Origin: Triplophysa rosa
Taxonomy: Eukaryota; Chordata; Actinopteri; Cypriniformes; Nemacheilidae
Length of the DNA: 64,000 bases
NCBI RefSeq assembly: GCF_024868665.1
Contig: NC_079890.1
Span: 6,307,904 to 6,371,903, forward strand
Reading direction: 5' to 3'
Under the pieces are notes generated by a model. The model searched no databases. It had not been told where the DNA came from and saw only the letters and a list, made by a program, of their open reading frames with translations. Shown here piece after piece: positions 22,301 to 32,619 of this stretch. Each line of letters begins with the position of its first letter. Within the stretch, counting starts at the first letter, position 1. The position numbers were made by a program, and so were the translations under genes.

Positions 22301-23035
22301 ATGTTGCATGTTTGTTGCTTGGTCGCTCTAAATAAAAATAACACTGAAACAAGTCCTCACTTTTGCACATATAACATGGGGCTAGCCGCCCTCGAGAGCC
22401 CTTCGCTAAAGTGACAGGGTTGCCAGATATTCACAGAAAAAATAAGCAAATAAAGACAAGACAAAAACAAACCCTAAATGCAAATTGTTTATATATTTTA
22501 TAAGACCAAAATTTCTTAAAAACTGCAATAGACCATTTATTAAGACCTAAGTGCTGAGGCTTTTGGATCTAAGACCAAACGACAAGCATAAAAACGCTTA
22601 TTAACAACAAACATGGCAACACAACAAAAGAGCGCTGTGTGATGGAGCCTTTCGAGCATAAACACAACACAGCACATATCAGCAGTTTAGTTTAAACTGA
22701 CTGACAAAACGAATCTTTAGCCGAAAAATATGTCGCTATGGTTACCAGTTTGTCGATCATCACAAATGCGGGAGCGTGTACTATGTGTGGCTAAAGTCGT
22801 TCGCAAACCAGTGGGCGGGGCTAGAGAAGTAGTCGTTGATATTTTTCTGTGGAGACGGTGTTCAACCTATCTATAGATAGGTGCATTCCAGGACCTGGCG
22901 TTCGCTGAGCCTAGTGTCAATAACAGTTGTAATTTCACTAACATGGGCGTTTTCAGTTCTGACACTTACAGGATGTTCGTTTGAATACGATTCCCTCTTA
23001 TACAACAAAATCTCAGGTTAAAATTGTCGTTTTAA

Positions 23036-24350
23036 TTCATGGCTCCTTTAATATGTGTAAATTTGCTAGCCAGTTGTAAAAACTTCAATCTACTTCCACT
23101 CAATCTATCGTTAACTAGATCTGACGTAGAAAAGCGGAGCCAGCCCACTGAGCAAAAGTACGTCAACATGACGTCTTTTCAACGAGTTTTCATGACGTCT
23201 TTTTCTGACGTCTTCGCGACGTCCAATATTGACGTCCATATGACGTCTATAGAAAGTTCAAATTTCGTTAAAATGTGGTCATTACGGACTTATTTTCAAT
23301 GTTTTATAATGTCAACTGCAGATTCATTTTAGACATTATTTAGACTGTTTCCTGGCCAAATAAAGAGTCACACTAATTTGCATTAAATTAAAACTTTATT
23401 TAATTCAATGTGAAGTCTCTATGTGGTTGTGTTTGTGCATGTAATGAATTGCTTCCGAGACATGAAGCGTTGTGGACATTCATGGATGAAATCACAGGCA
23501 ATGGTTAGGACAGGCAGCAGAGGTTCAAAAGACAAAAAATACAATCCAAGGTATTACACGATAATCCAATAGGTAACAATACTCAGAAATGCAGTGTAAC
23601 ACTAAACAAGACTTCGCCAATAATGAATGAAATTAAGGGGTTTAAATAAACCAGGGGCCCGTTTCAGTAAGGAAGTTTAGTGAAAACTCTGAGTATATTA
23701 ACTCTGAAATGAGGGAAACTCTGGGTTTTCCATTTCAGAATGTGAGGTATGTCAAACCTGAGAAAGCGGTGTAACTCAAGCCCATTTCTAAAGTAGAGGT
23801 AACTTATACTCAACAGTCAGTAACCATAGTAACTTACTCTGTGAACCTAACCTGGTCGGTAGCAGGTTTTCTTTGTTAAACCCAGAGTTTATTTCGATCT
23901 CCTCCCCCTTTTAAAACGCAAGTGGTGTAACTCATTCATTCATTCATTAATACAGTCATTCATGGCACACATTTTGATCACACAGAGACGATCTCAGTGA
24001 CTTATATGTCATACGTGCTTTTATAGAGGATTCATGAAGAGGCTGCATTAATTCATTGGAATGTACTTTGATTTCAGGAGAGCAATTTAGGACCCCAGTG
24101 GAATTTTGTCATTTCCCTGTGCATTTTTATTAAAACTGTACCATTTTTCTTTACAGTGAATTAGATATATCAAAATATATCTCATCCATCCTTACATCAA
24201 TAACATCAGCCACCGTCCGTGTATTACATCAGAGCATAATTTTCTATGGATGATGAGAAATGACTAAATAAAGTGCATGAATAAAGAAATTAATAAATAC
24301 AGACATACATGCAGAAATGAAGCGATAAAAGTAATACACAAGTAATTTTG
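23036..24350. repeat. TGACGT-rich cluster and Harbinger-like end
   Basis: Six GACGTC words lie within about 80 bases (23168-23250). At 23655, GGGCCCGTTTCAGTAAGGAA followed by AAACTCTGAGT is a terminus typical of fish PIF/Harbinger-type MITEs. A similar inverted end lies near 38345-38372. I see no coding exon. Confidence 0.5.
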
Positions 24351-24379
24351 ACATGCAGCCATTCTGGCTGAAATCTGCT

Positions 24380-24440
24380 CAGAGCAGGGTTCGAACCGGC
24401 GATCGGTCTAACTTTGCACAACAGTCGCCCTACAGGTGCA
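24380..24440 (-). mobile_element. tRNA-like SINE fragment
   Basis: The minus strand has GCCGGTTCGAACCCTGC over a B-box position and a degenerate A-box side. It is immediately followed on the + strand by AGTGGCGGTTCTACATTGAA, a hAT-like end. Confidence 0.4.
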
Positions 24441-25014
24441 GTGGCGGTTCTACATTGAATTACACCCTGGGCGAGACCCCCTTCGACCGCCCCCCCAAAA
24501 AAAATACCACAAAATTCTGCACAAACAGTTATATTTTATTATAACAACATAAGTGAAAATTGTATTTCTCAATTAGTTTTTTTTCATGTCATCACATTGT
24601 TTAGAGCATAAGAAACAAATAGTAAAAAAAAACATTTTTTGAAAAATTATATTTTATTCATATGTTATGCTATGTCCTCTGTAGTGGACACTAGGACTCA
24701 GTTGTTTAAAAAATAAAATTACATGAAATTATATGTATAGGCAAAAACAATGGGATTTTTTGGGTTTCAGGATTTTTTTTAACCAAAATTTGTATAAAGA
24801 TGATTCAACTATGTTATGAAAGATATAATGGATTGAGGGTAAAATGGCCATAAATTAATATTCCCATTAAATGCAATGTATCTACACACTGTATCTAATT
24901 TGCATATTAATGTGTTCTTGGAGCAACATTTAATGAAAAAAATAAGTGTAATACTTGGAGTAATAATTGGCAACATTTTAATAATAATATATAATATTTC
25001 ATAGGAATATAGAT
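24441..25014. other. AT-rich non-coding stretch
   Basis: It contains GTCCTCTGTAGTGGACAC, a word also present in the duplicated block that follows. There is no gene. Confidence 0.4.
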
Positions 25015-25510
25015 GTATAATTTATTTCCATATTCACTTGTTGTGTCTCCCAAAATGCCTGATAAACATGATTTAAGTCCTGATGTCCTCTACAGTGGAC
25101 ATGTATGAAATCAATGCCCTGTTCTGTAACAGAAAGTCATTTTTTGCTTTGAAACCCCATAAAGTTTTGACATAACGTCTGAGATGTTGGTTTATGAAAT
25201 ACAATTTGAAAAGTAGTCCGATTTAAATTATAATTACACAGATTTGAAAATTCCGTTGGCTAATTACAGGGCCTAACGTTAACCCAACTGATGGAAATAA
25301 ATAATAACTGAACTTGTAACAGTTTTGCTGCAAAGCACAATATTATGGTGAAATTAGATCTCGTGTTTGAGTTAAAACCAAATTATTGTTGTATAAGCAT
25401 AGCAAGCATCATAGCTAAAAGGCTAACAAACTCAAGAGTTATACCCACCAATTAACACTAGCCCTTCATTCATGACATGGATACCGTAATAATCATACAG
25501 AGAGAACATA
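25015..25510. repeat. Left half of the segmental copy of 16387-16950
   Basis: It matches 16387-16858 over nearly its whole length. It stops at GAGAACATA, where the Tc1 element begins. The right half resumes at 29117. Confidence 0.8.
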
Positions 25511-25555
25511 CAGTGGCTTGCAAAAGTATTCAACCCCCTTCATTTTATTCATTTA

Positions 25556-25837
25556 TGTATTACATACGTTGTGGTCGCTGCGGGCTGTGGTGCTTACCTG
25601 GTTGTTTAGTGTCTGTGTTTGCCCGTGTTCCTGTTGCTTTGCCCTGTCTGTGGATTTTAGTTTTATTTTGATCCTGTCTGTACGTTTTGCCCCCTCGTGG
25701 GAAGTTTTTATTTGTATTTATCCTTAGTTGATTTTCCCCCATCGTGGGTTTTTGTTTTGTCTTGATATTTATATTAAAGTCTTTGTTAACCCCTTCATTG
25801 CCTGCCTGCAATTGGGTTCTTCCACACGATCGTGACA
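25556..25837 (+). repeat. Truncated 5' LTR
   Basis: It is homologous to the last roughly 310 bases of the LTR at 27121-27683, from GTATTACA to the terminal CGTGACA. The first roughly 255 bases are absent. Apart from small indels the shared parts are very similar, so the insertion is fairly recent. Confidence 0.8.
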
Positions 25838-25872
25838 GAATACACGAGCCACTATTGAACCCAGCAGGCAAA

Positions 25873-26979
25873 ATGGAGGCAAGGCGATCCAGGCAGGCTC
25901 ATCTCCTCTGCGGTCTGTGACAGGGCTACTCCGACGTCTTGGAGTTTACCGATCGATTCTTCAAGACCACAGGGGAGATGGTCCATGATGAGAAGGAACA
26001 GATGGCTATGTTCAACGGCGGTCTGAACGTACCGCTGTCACGGGCAGAAATGAGGATGCTGAGACCGCTGGGCTTCACGGACATGATCAGGTATGCCATG
26101 AATCGGCCGGAGCCCAGGGTCTCAGTCAAGCCCTGTCTTTCTTCCCCACTGGTCACGATCCCTGAGGGTGGTTCCCTGCGGATCGGGGTTGTGGGCATCG
26201 CCACGCCATCCTCCTCACCCTCGGCAGCTCCTCCACCGTCCACCAGCCTCGTTGGCAAGCGGGGGAGGCGAGCGTCCTGGGGATCCACCTCCGAGGAGTC
26301 CCAGCCGGAGCCAGCCATGCCTTATACCTCCTTCTATCACCCGACCACCAGCCGGGTGGCTCGGCGGAAGAAGAGGCAGCGGCGGGCAGCGTGGACTCCA
26401 ACCCAGCCGGCGTCCAGTCCGGTGTCCAATCTTGTGTCCAGTCCTGTGTCCAGTCCTGCGTCCAGTCCGGTGCAGCCGGCGTCCAGTCCGGTGTCCAATC
26501 TTGTGTCCAGTCCTGTGTCCAGTCCTGCGTCTAGTCCGGTGCAGCCGACGTCCAGTCCGGTGTCCAATCTTGTGTCCAGTCCTGTGTCCAGTCCTGCGTC
26601 CAGTCCGGTGCAGCCGGCGTCCAGTCCGGTGATCCAGCCGGCATCCAGTCCGGTGATCCAGCCGGCGTCCAGTCCGGTGCAGCCGGCATCCCAGCCGGCA
26701 TCCCAGCCGGTACAGCAGCCGGCCTTCCAGCCGGCGTCAAGCCCTGTCCAGCCGGCCTTCCAGCCGGTCCCCAGTCCGGCAGCCAAGCCGGCCCCTGGGA
26801 AACTCCCAGGGCCAAAGACTGTCCCCCCCAGGACTCCCCCTAAGTCCCCCAGGACTCCGCGCCCTCAAGCGCAGCCGGGGACTGGGACTATTCCCCCCAA
26901 CCCTTTTGGACTGCCCCCTATGGGCCCTTGTTTGGCCCCACCCCCTCCCATGTTTGTTGTTTTTGTTGGCTCACCCTAG
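25873..26979 (+). pseudogene. Gag-like, proline-rich ORF of a non-autonomous LTR element
   Basis: The frame opens at ATG 25873 (MEARRSRQAHLLCGL), meets TGA at 25918, and is open again from 25939 for 346 codons. The first half has a gag-like charged segment (LEFTDRFFKTTGEMV). The second half is low complexity, Pro/Ser/Val/Gln-rich, built from a 69-bp tandem unit (starts at 26404, 26473, 26542, 26611). The C-terminus is Pro-rich. No protease, reverse transcriptase or integrase is present. A purine-rich AAAAGGGGGG lies near 27104, just before the 3' LTR. No clear primer-binding site is visible after the 5' LTR. Confidence 0.6.
26404..26680 (+). repeat. 69-bp coding minisatellite in the gag-like ORF
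   Basis: Three full units of 69 bp (23 codons) and a partial fourth encode repeats of QPASSPVSNLVSSPV followed by SSPASSPV. Units differ by single bases only, so the expansion is recent. Confidence 0.9.
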
Positions 26980-27120
26980 TCCTGTTGTTATTTTGTCTTG
27001 TCTACCGTTGATTTTGTTTTCTTTGTTTTGCCTTGTTCTGTCTGTCACCCAGTCGGTCTTGTCTCGTCCGTCTACCCCTTGGTGAGCACCTGGAGGTGCT
27101 CATTAAAAGGGGGGTGCTTC

Positions 27121-27683
27121 TGTCATGGCTCTGCTTCATTTAGTCATGTCCTCTAGCAGAGCCATGACAAAGTCTTTGGTTATGTGTGGAGAGAAACATA
27201 TATTATTGTCCTTTTGACAATAATATGCGTTCTCTCCAGTGTCTCGTCATTGGCCCCGCCCCTCTCATTTCCTGTATTGTCTCCCTGCCGTGTCTTATGT
27301 TTCACACCTGCCCTCGCTCGTTATCCTTCGTTTGTCTTATCTATAAATGCCCTCATGTTTCTTTGTCCTGTGCTCGTGTATTACACACGTTGTGGTCATT
27401 GTGTTTGCTGCGTCCTGTGTAAGTGAACTTATGTGCTTACCTGGTTGTTTAGTGTCTGTGTTTGCCCGTGTTCCTGTTGCTTTGCCCTGTCTGTGGATTT
27501 TAGTTTTATTTTGATCCTGTCTGTACATTTTGCCCCCTCGTGGGAAGTTTTTATTTGTATTTATCCTTAGTTGATTTTCCCCCATCGTGGGTTTTTGTTT
27601 TGTCTTGATATTTATATTAAAGTCTTTGTTAACCCCTTCATTGCCTGCCTGCAATTGGGTTCTTCTTCCACACGATCGTGACA
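27121..27683 (+). repeat. 3' LTR
   Basis: It begins TGTCATGGCTCTGC and ends CGATCGTGACA, so it has TG..CA borders. The first 50 bases form a palindrome (TCATGGCTCTGC with GCAGAGCCATGA). After it, the Tc1 sequence resumes at CCATGCACAATAATG. Confidence 0.8.
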
Positions 27684-27929
27684 CCATGCACAATAATGAC
27701 AAAACAAAAAACTGATTTTTGACAGCTTTGCAAATTTATTAAAAATAAGTACATTGCATAAGTATTCACACCCTTAACTCAGAAAATGGTTAAAGCGCCT
27801 TTACAGACTCAAATCTTTTTGGGTATGATGTGAAAAGCTTTACACATCTGCATTTGGCAATTTTCTGCCATTCTTCTCCTCAGATCCTCTCAAACTCTGT
27901 CAGGTTGGATGGAGATCATCAGTAGACAA

Positions 27930-28570
27930 ACATTTTCAGGTTTCTACAGAGAATGTTCAGTTGGGTTCAAGCACTAGCTGGGCCACTCAAGGACATAGAC
28001 AGAGTTGTCCATAAGCCACTCTTGCATTGTTTTAGTTGTGTGCTTAGGATCATTGTCATGTTGGAGAATGAACCTTCTGCCCTGTCCGAGGTCCTGAATG
28101 TTCTGGGCTAGGTTTTCATGATCATTATCTCCGTATTTTGTGTACAGTCCCTGAAGCTGAGAAACACCCCCACATCATGATGCTGTTTCCACTACACTTT
28201 ACTGTTAAGACGGTATTGTACAGGTGTTGAGCAGTGCTTGGTTTTCTCCAGACATGATGCATGAATCTGAGATTCATCAGACCAGAATATCTTGTTTCTG
28301 ACAGTTTGAAAGATTCGTTGAAGTATGTTTTTGCATATTTCAAGTTTCCATGTGTCTTCACTGAGCAAAGGCTTGAGTCTGGCCACTAAGCCATAAAGCC
28401 CAGATTGGTGGAGTGTTGCAGTGATGTTTGTCCTTCTGTAAGTTTCTCCCATCTCCATATATGATCATGTAGCTCAACCAGAGTAATCATCAGCTTCTTG
28501 GTCACCGCTCTAACCAAGACCCTTCTCCATCGATGGCTCAGTTTGGACAGGAGGTCAGCTCAAGTAAGAG
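27930..28570 (-). pseudogene. Tc1 transposase remnant
   Basis: Minus-strand pieces in different frames read KIFWSDESQI (first catalytic Asp region), MMWGCFSASGT, QHDNDPKHT (second Asp) and LNPTEH (the Glu region in normal order). An upstream piece reads RRTNITATLHQSGLYGLVAR, part of the DNA-binding half. Frameshifts and stops separate the pieces, so it is inactive. The spacing agrees with a DD34E enzyme of about 340 residues. Confidence 0.8.
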
Positions 28571-29127
28571 ATCTGGTGGTTCCAAACCTCTTTCATTGAG
28601 GATAAATGGAGGCTACATGCTTCTGTGAACCTTCAATACAGCAGATTTTTTTCAGAAGTCTTCCCCAGATCTGTGCCTTGATACAATCCTGTCTCAAAGC
28701 TCTACTGGCAGTTCTTTTGACCTCATGTCTTGGTTTTTACTTTGATATGCATTTTCAGCTGTTGCACCCTTTATAGAGAGGTATGTGCCGCTCCAAATCA
28801 TACTTATTCAATTGAATTTGGCACAGGTTAACTCCACTCGAAGTGTATAAACATTAACAAGCAAAACTAATGCTTCTGAGCTAAATTTCAAGTGTCCCAG
28901 AAAAGGGTGTGAATACTTATGCAATGTACTTATTTTTGTTTTTTATTTTTAATAAATTTGCAAAGCTATCAAAAATCAGTTTTTTGTTTTGTCATTATTG
29001 TGCATGGAGTGTAGATCAATGTAAAAACATAATCATTTAAAGTAGTTTAAGATAAGGCAGCAGCATAACAAAATGTGAATAAAATGAAGGGGGTTGAATA
29101 CTTTTGCAAGCCACTGTAGTTGCATAC

Positions 29128-29212
29128 CTTTATCTTTTGCTCGTTTCTCCTCTTCTTATTTTCTTTTTTTTCTAAATTTGGCACCTGATAGCTTTGACCT
29201 TTTCCTGTCCAT
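29128..29212 (-). pseudogene. Broken copy of the zinc-finger-type first exon
   Basis: It is homologous to 16864-16945 on the same strand. It reads MDRKRSKLSGAKFRKKRK and then hits an in-frame TAA. It forms the right half of the segmental copy interrupted by Tc1. Confidence 0.7.
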
Positions 29213-29589
29213 CATCATTCTGCACTTCGAATTTCTACCGCAAGTAGTAGACCATCCGGGAATCTTTGGAATATTCTTTTCAACATACTACGATTTGGGA
29301 CATACTAATTCTATTTTCAAATACTATTTAGGACGGATAGTATGCGAATTGTCACGCAGCATTAGACATTGGAGCGTTGGAACCGGAAGTTCTACAATGC
29401 TAACTCGCTTCCGGGTTTTGCATACAAAAATACGTCATCGATGAGCCTCCCTATTAGGGCGTAGTAGTAGGCGAATTGGAACGCAGGGTATGTATCCATT
29501 TAGCCCTCGTTAAGTACGTACTTGCTGAAGTTAAGTACCTACTCATTGAGTATGCCATTTCGGATGTCTCTGGCTGGGTAAGTTAAAGC
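29213..29589. repeat. Repeat-like DNA upstream of zdhhc13
   Basis: TACTCATTGAGTATGCCATTT, shortened here to its core ACTCATTGAGTATGCC, and CCTCGTTAAGTA also occur inverted near 45090-45150. They are therefore part of a dispersed repeat. No gene is present. Confidence 0.45.
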
Positions 29590-29601
29590 CACGTGACGTC
29601 A
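29590..29601. promoter_or_regulatory. Overlapping E-box and CRE upstream of zdhhc13
   Basis: CACGTGACGTCA combines a palindromic E-box (CACGTG) with a full CRE (TGACGTCA), about 150 bp before the zdhhc13 start codon. Such paired sites are bound by USF/TFE-type and CREB/ATF factors in many vertebrate promoters. Use in this gene is inference. Confidence 0.5.
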
Positions 29602-29749
29602 TTGAAACAAGCTGCCCAATTAGAGTGCAGAAGTCCTCACCGTTTGAGGAAGTCTAACGCTGAACACACACGCTCTACTTGTTATAGCCCTTGTCAGAGT
29701 AGAGTAAAGAGTCTTCATGATAATTTACCGATAAATTCGAGCAGAAGCA

Positions 29750-29773
29750 ATGGATTGGAAAGATGGGGAGGGT
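29750..29773 (+). CDS. zdhhc13: zdhhc13 exon 1 (start codon)
   Basis: Start of the palmitoyltransferase ZDHHC13 (HIP14L), a Golgi/ER membrane enzyme that attaches palmitate to cysteines of partner proteins. The coding part is only eight codons, MDWKDGEG, followed by a strong GTAAGT donor in phase 0. The start is chosen because exon 2 opens in the same phase directly into the His-rich N-terminus, and because a promoter-like CACGTGACGTCA lies 150 bp upstream. No upstream in-frame alternative with a donor was seen. Short first exons are usual in this family. The exact N-terminal residues need transcript data. Confidence 0.72.
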
Positions 29774-30424
29774 GTAAGTGATCCGTTTTCATTTGATTTC
29801 ATTTGGTTGACGATGACATGTTTTTCAAATGCTGGGCAGACTTATAAGGCTAACGTAGCCATTAATGCTATTCACCTGGTGTGCCTTTGTGTTCGTTTGC
29901 CCGTGCTTGTCTTGCGAAACTCTGTATCTTTGGGCATATCGTTTGTTTTGTGCATTTTACGTATATTATGCTGCCTTCACGTGCTCTCGGAAATTCGATA
30001 ATTCCTACTTCAACCCGGAAATCATTTATGGAACGGTGCTCTTTTAATGTTAGCAGACATTGAAATGTTTTGATGCTACTAAATCATTAGTAACATTAAT
30101 GTTTCTAAATACTTTTAATGTTGCTAATACTCCCTTCACATGCTCTCGGAAATTCGATAATAATTAGTCATACCAGATATGTGAGATATGTATAAACTAT
30201 TAGAGTTTCTTTGTCAATATCATTAAATTAGTATTACTGCATATAATGTCTTGATTATTGGGCTAATACAGTTTAGAGCACACAGCAAACCATGCACCAT
30301 CAGAAATTGTGAAAAGTTACACTAGTGATATTGAAGAATACACACGTTTCACAAATAAGTTTGATAAAAGCTTATACGGGCAGTAACCTGAGACAGAAAT
30401 GACTAGGGTTGTCATATTTTGCAG

Positions 30425-30627
30425 TGCCACTCCCATGGTCACCAGAGTGACAGTTGCCATGGACATGGTGGTAATTACTCGCACAGCCACGATCATGGAG
30501 GACCTGGATTTGGTGGTTTTATGGCCGGATTTCCACTTGTACAAGGGCCTCTTGATTCAACACAACAGCCTAGGAAGTTCTCACACCCTGAGGACAGCAG
30601 TTCATGGGATATTGTCAAGGCAACACA
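30425..30627 (+). CDS. zdhhc13: zdhhc13 exon 2, His-rich N-terminus
   Basis: The acceptor TATTTTGCAG is followed by CHSHGHQSDSCHGHGG and HSHDHGG, then a Gly/Phe stretch and DSSSWDIVKATQ. Human ZDHHC13 also has a short His/Gly-rich N-terminus ending in DIVKATQ just before its ankyrin repeats; ZDHHC17 has the DIVKATQ part without the His clusters. The exon ends in phase 2 with a GTAAGA donor, splitting the Gln codon. It has 203 bases. The cluster of HGH/HSH motifs could bind metal, but that is inference. Confidence 0.9.
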
Positions 30628-31390
30628 GTAAGACTTCTTTTCATAGAATGTAAAAATAGATACAAATATAGCTGTAAGCTGCAATGACGGGCCCAAACAC
30701 CACTGAACCACCACTGCATGGTGGCACTTAGAAAACAGTGCATGGTGGGCATGTTCATTTAAGTGGGTACATATAAGTGGACTATTTTAAAGTCTGTCGT
30801 GACACAAGTCCTTTGGCCAGTTGGTGGCACTATGATCAGGACTCATAATAGAGGGTATGCATTTGAAGTCGCTTTCCCACGTGAACTTGCTGGAACAAAC
30901 CCCCCTTGAGTAGCAAAACATTCAGCAAAATGGAGAAAAAACAAAACCCGCAATAAACCCGCAATTATTTATTTTGTACCTGATTTCAACGTGGGAAATA
31001 TGCTAAATATTTTTTATAGCCTTAAATAAACATTTTTCGTGTTGAACTTTGCTGTACGTTAATCATCAAGTCTGTATCAGGGCTCTAGACTGCGACCAAA
31101 ATGGTTGCAAATGAGATGATTTTTTAATAACGTGCGGGGTAAAATTTTACACTGTCGCATTGGTGCGAGTGCGTAATGTTCAGGTTGTTTTGGTATATGG
31201 TTGGGAAATGTATTCTGCTAGGCAGAATACATTTTGACGCGTACAATCACACTGGTGTGATTAGGACATTCACCGCTTTGGCTGGCACTGAGCCAGAGAC
31301 GGACGTAACTTACTCAGCGCCTGGCCTGGCCACAACTATACAGTGATTTCAACCACATAATGTTTATTTTAGTCTATTTTAGTACCCATT
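30628..31390. other. zdhhc13 intron 2, 5' part with repeat fragments
   Basis: Bases 30660-30730 (AGCTGTAAGCTGCAATGACG) look like a common fish dispersed repeat. At 31079 CAGGGCTCTAGACTGCGACC resembles a hAT-type end. No exon is visible. Confidence 0.4.
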
Positions 31391-31399
31391 GTCCAGCCT

Positions 31400-31700
31400 C
31401 CAAAGTCTCAGAAGTCAACTCATCGAGCGAGCAAGTATTGAGCAGTTGCGAGAGCATAGAGAGAATCGCGCGCGCGCTCGTCAAAGCCTCTGCTCGCGGA
31501 CTGAGTTTTTGCTCGCGGAGCAGAAATGCGCCCGCGCGAGGATTCTTTTCCGCTTTCGGATACTGTTCTGCTCGCTCGCGGAGTTTAAATGCGCCCTCGC
31601 GGAGCAGCTTTACGCGCGTGGTTATCATTATGCGCGTTTGCATAGCGCGTGCGTGCGCGGATTCCATGCGCGTGAGTTTTGGGTGCATTTAAACTCCATA
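31400..31700. repeat. CpG-rich, GCTCGCG-rich repeat
   Basis: Dense CpG with recurring CTCGCGGA and GCGCGCGCGC. Open frames run in several directions but have no domains. It adjoins the minisatellite and is likely part of a DNA transposon, not a promoter island; there is no exon nearby. Confidence 0.45.
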
Positions 31701-32020
31701 CGTCTGACTTTAAAACAGCACAACTTGTGCCGCACGGAGAGACGCATCCACGGAGAGACACGTGTGACTTTAAAACTGCGTCACTCGTGCTGCACGGAGA
31801 GACACATGTGACTTTAAAACTGCGCACCTCGCGCTGCACGGAGAGACACGTGTGACTTTAAAACTGCGCATCTCGCGCTGCACGAAGAGACGCATCCACG
31901 GAGAACCACATCTGACTTTAAAACTGCGCACCTCGCGCTGCACGAAGAGACGCATCCACGGAGAGACACGTCTGACTTTAAAACTGCGCAGCTCATGCTG
32001 CACGGAGAGACGCATCTAAA
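31701..32020. repeat. Minisatellite of 45- and 60-bp units
   Basis: About six units start GACTTTAAAACTGCG and end CACGGAGAGACACGT. Short units are about 45 bp; longer ones carry an extra GACGCATCCACGGAG. The minus-strand frames (repeats of LRSFKV) are a by-product of the tandem repeat. The last units are copied again at 33243-33420. Confidence 0.85.
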
Positions 32021-32619
32021 ACGGTAATTTTAAAAGGGAAGAAGATGCGCTTGATTTATAACTGCGCAGCTCGCAAGTGACGTCACAGACCAACTAATCG
32101 ATAAAGAAATTCGTTGACAACGAATTTTTGGTTGCCAAACTGTCGGTGCATCCCTAATAGAAGCGGCAATAATAATCTATTCAAATATAATTTGACGGAT
32201 TTGTTTTATTCACATCAGATTCATAAGAATGGATTAAAAACGCTCGCCCTACTCCGCAACAGTATATTTGGACACAAAATGTCAGGTGAGACCACTACTA
32301 TCAGACATAACCAATCAGAAAAAAATAAAATAATTTTATTAAAAAAATGTATTTATAGACCCAAATGATCATCGTTCTCATCAACGATCATCGCGTCCGA
32401 GTACTCATGCCCATCCCTATTAGCACTGAGTGGCAGGGAGAAGCAGCACATTCAGTTCTCCGGACGGCGAACGGAGTACCAACTGCTTTTCCTAAACCTG
32501 TCACTCTTATCAAGTGTTCGGAAATATGAACATAAACACAGTTCGTCTGTAAATAAGCACATGGTTTGACCCAGACAGAGGCTGTCAACTATGAATGTGT
32601 TCTTGTACTGTAATGAGTA

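Larger units (their letters stand above)
20310..23035 (-). mobile_element. Inverted THAP-type transposon copy interrupted by another element
   Basis: Read on the minus strand, this has the 5' segment (23030-22790), a damaged THAP exon (22300-22100; GCGCCTGGTTGTGGAAGAAC) and the AT-rich segment found at 18050-18500. The last of these is split by the element at 20813-21962. A run of TG dinucleotides occupies 20402-20437. No complete transposase frame remains. Confidence 0.6.
25511..29116 (-). mobile_element. Tc1/mariner element carrying a nested LTR retrotransposon
   Basis: The termini CAGTGGCTTGCAAAAGTATT and its inverse at 29097-29116 are the TIRs of a common fish Tc1 family. TA flanks both sides. 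A second inverted pair lies inside (ATTTATTAAAAATAAGTACA near 27733 and its inverse near 28935). The interior from 27690 to 28990 has the transposase remnant on the minus strand. The roughly 85 bases that should follow the left TIR are missing; the LTR element stands in their place. The copy cannot move by itself. Confidence 0.85.

Noticed and set aside
26168..26815. Long frames on both strands within the gag-like region
   Set aside because: Shadows of the 69-bp repeat; the + frame from 25873 is the one that follows the LTR and has a non-repetitive start.
31389..32015. Overlapping open frames in both directions with repeated LRSFKV
   Set aside because: Translation of a tandem repeat whose unit length is a multiple of three; no domain and no splice signals.
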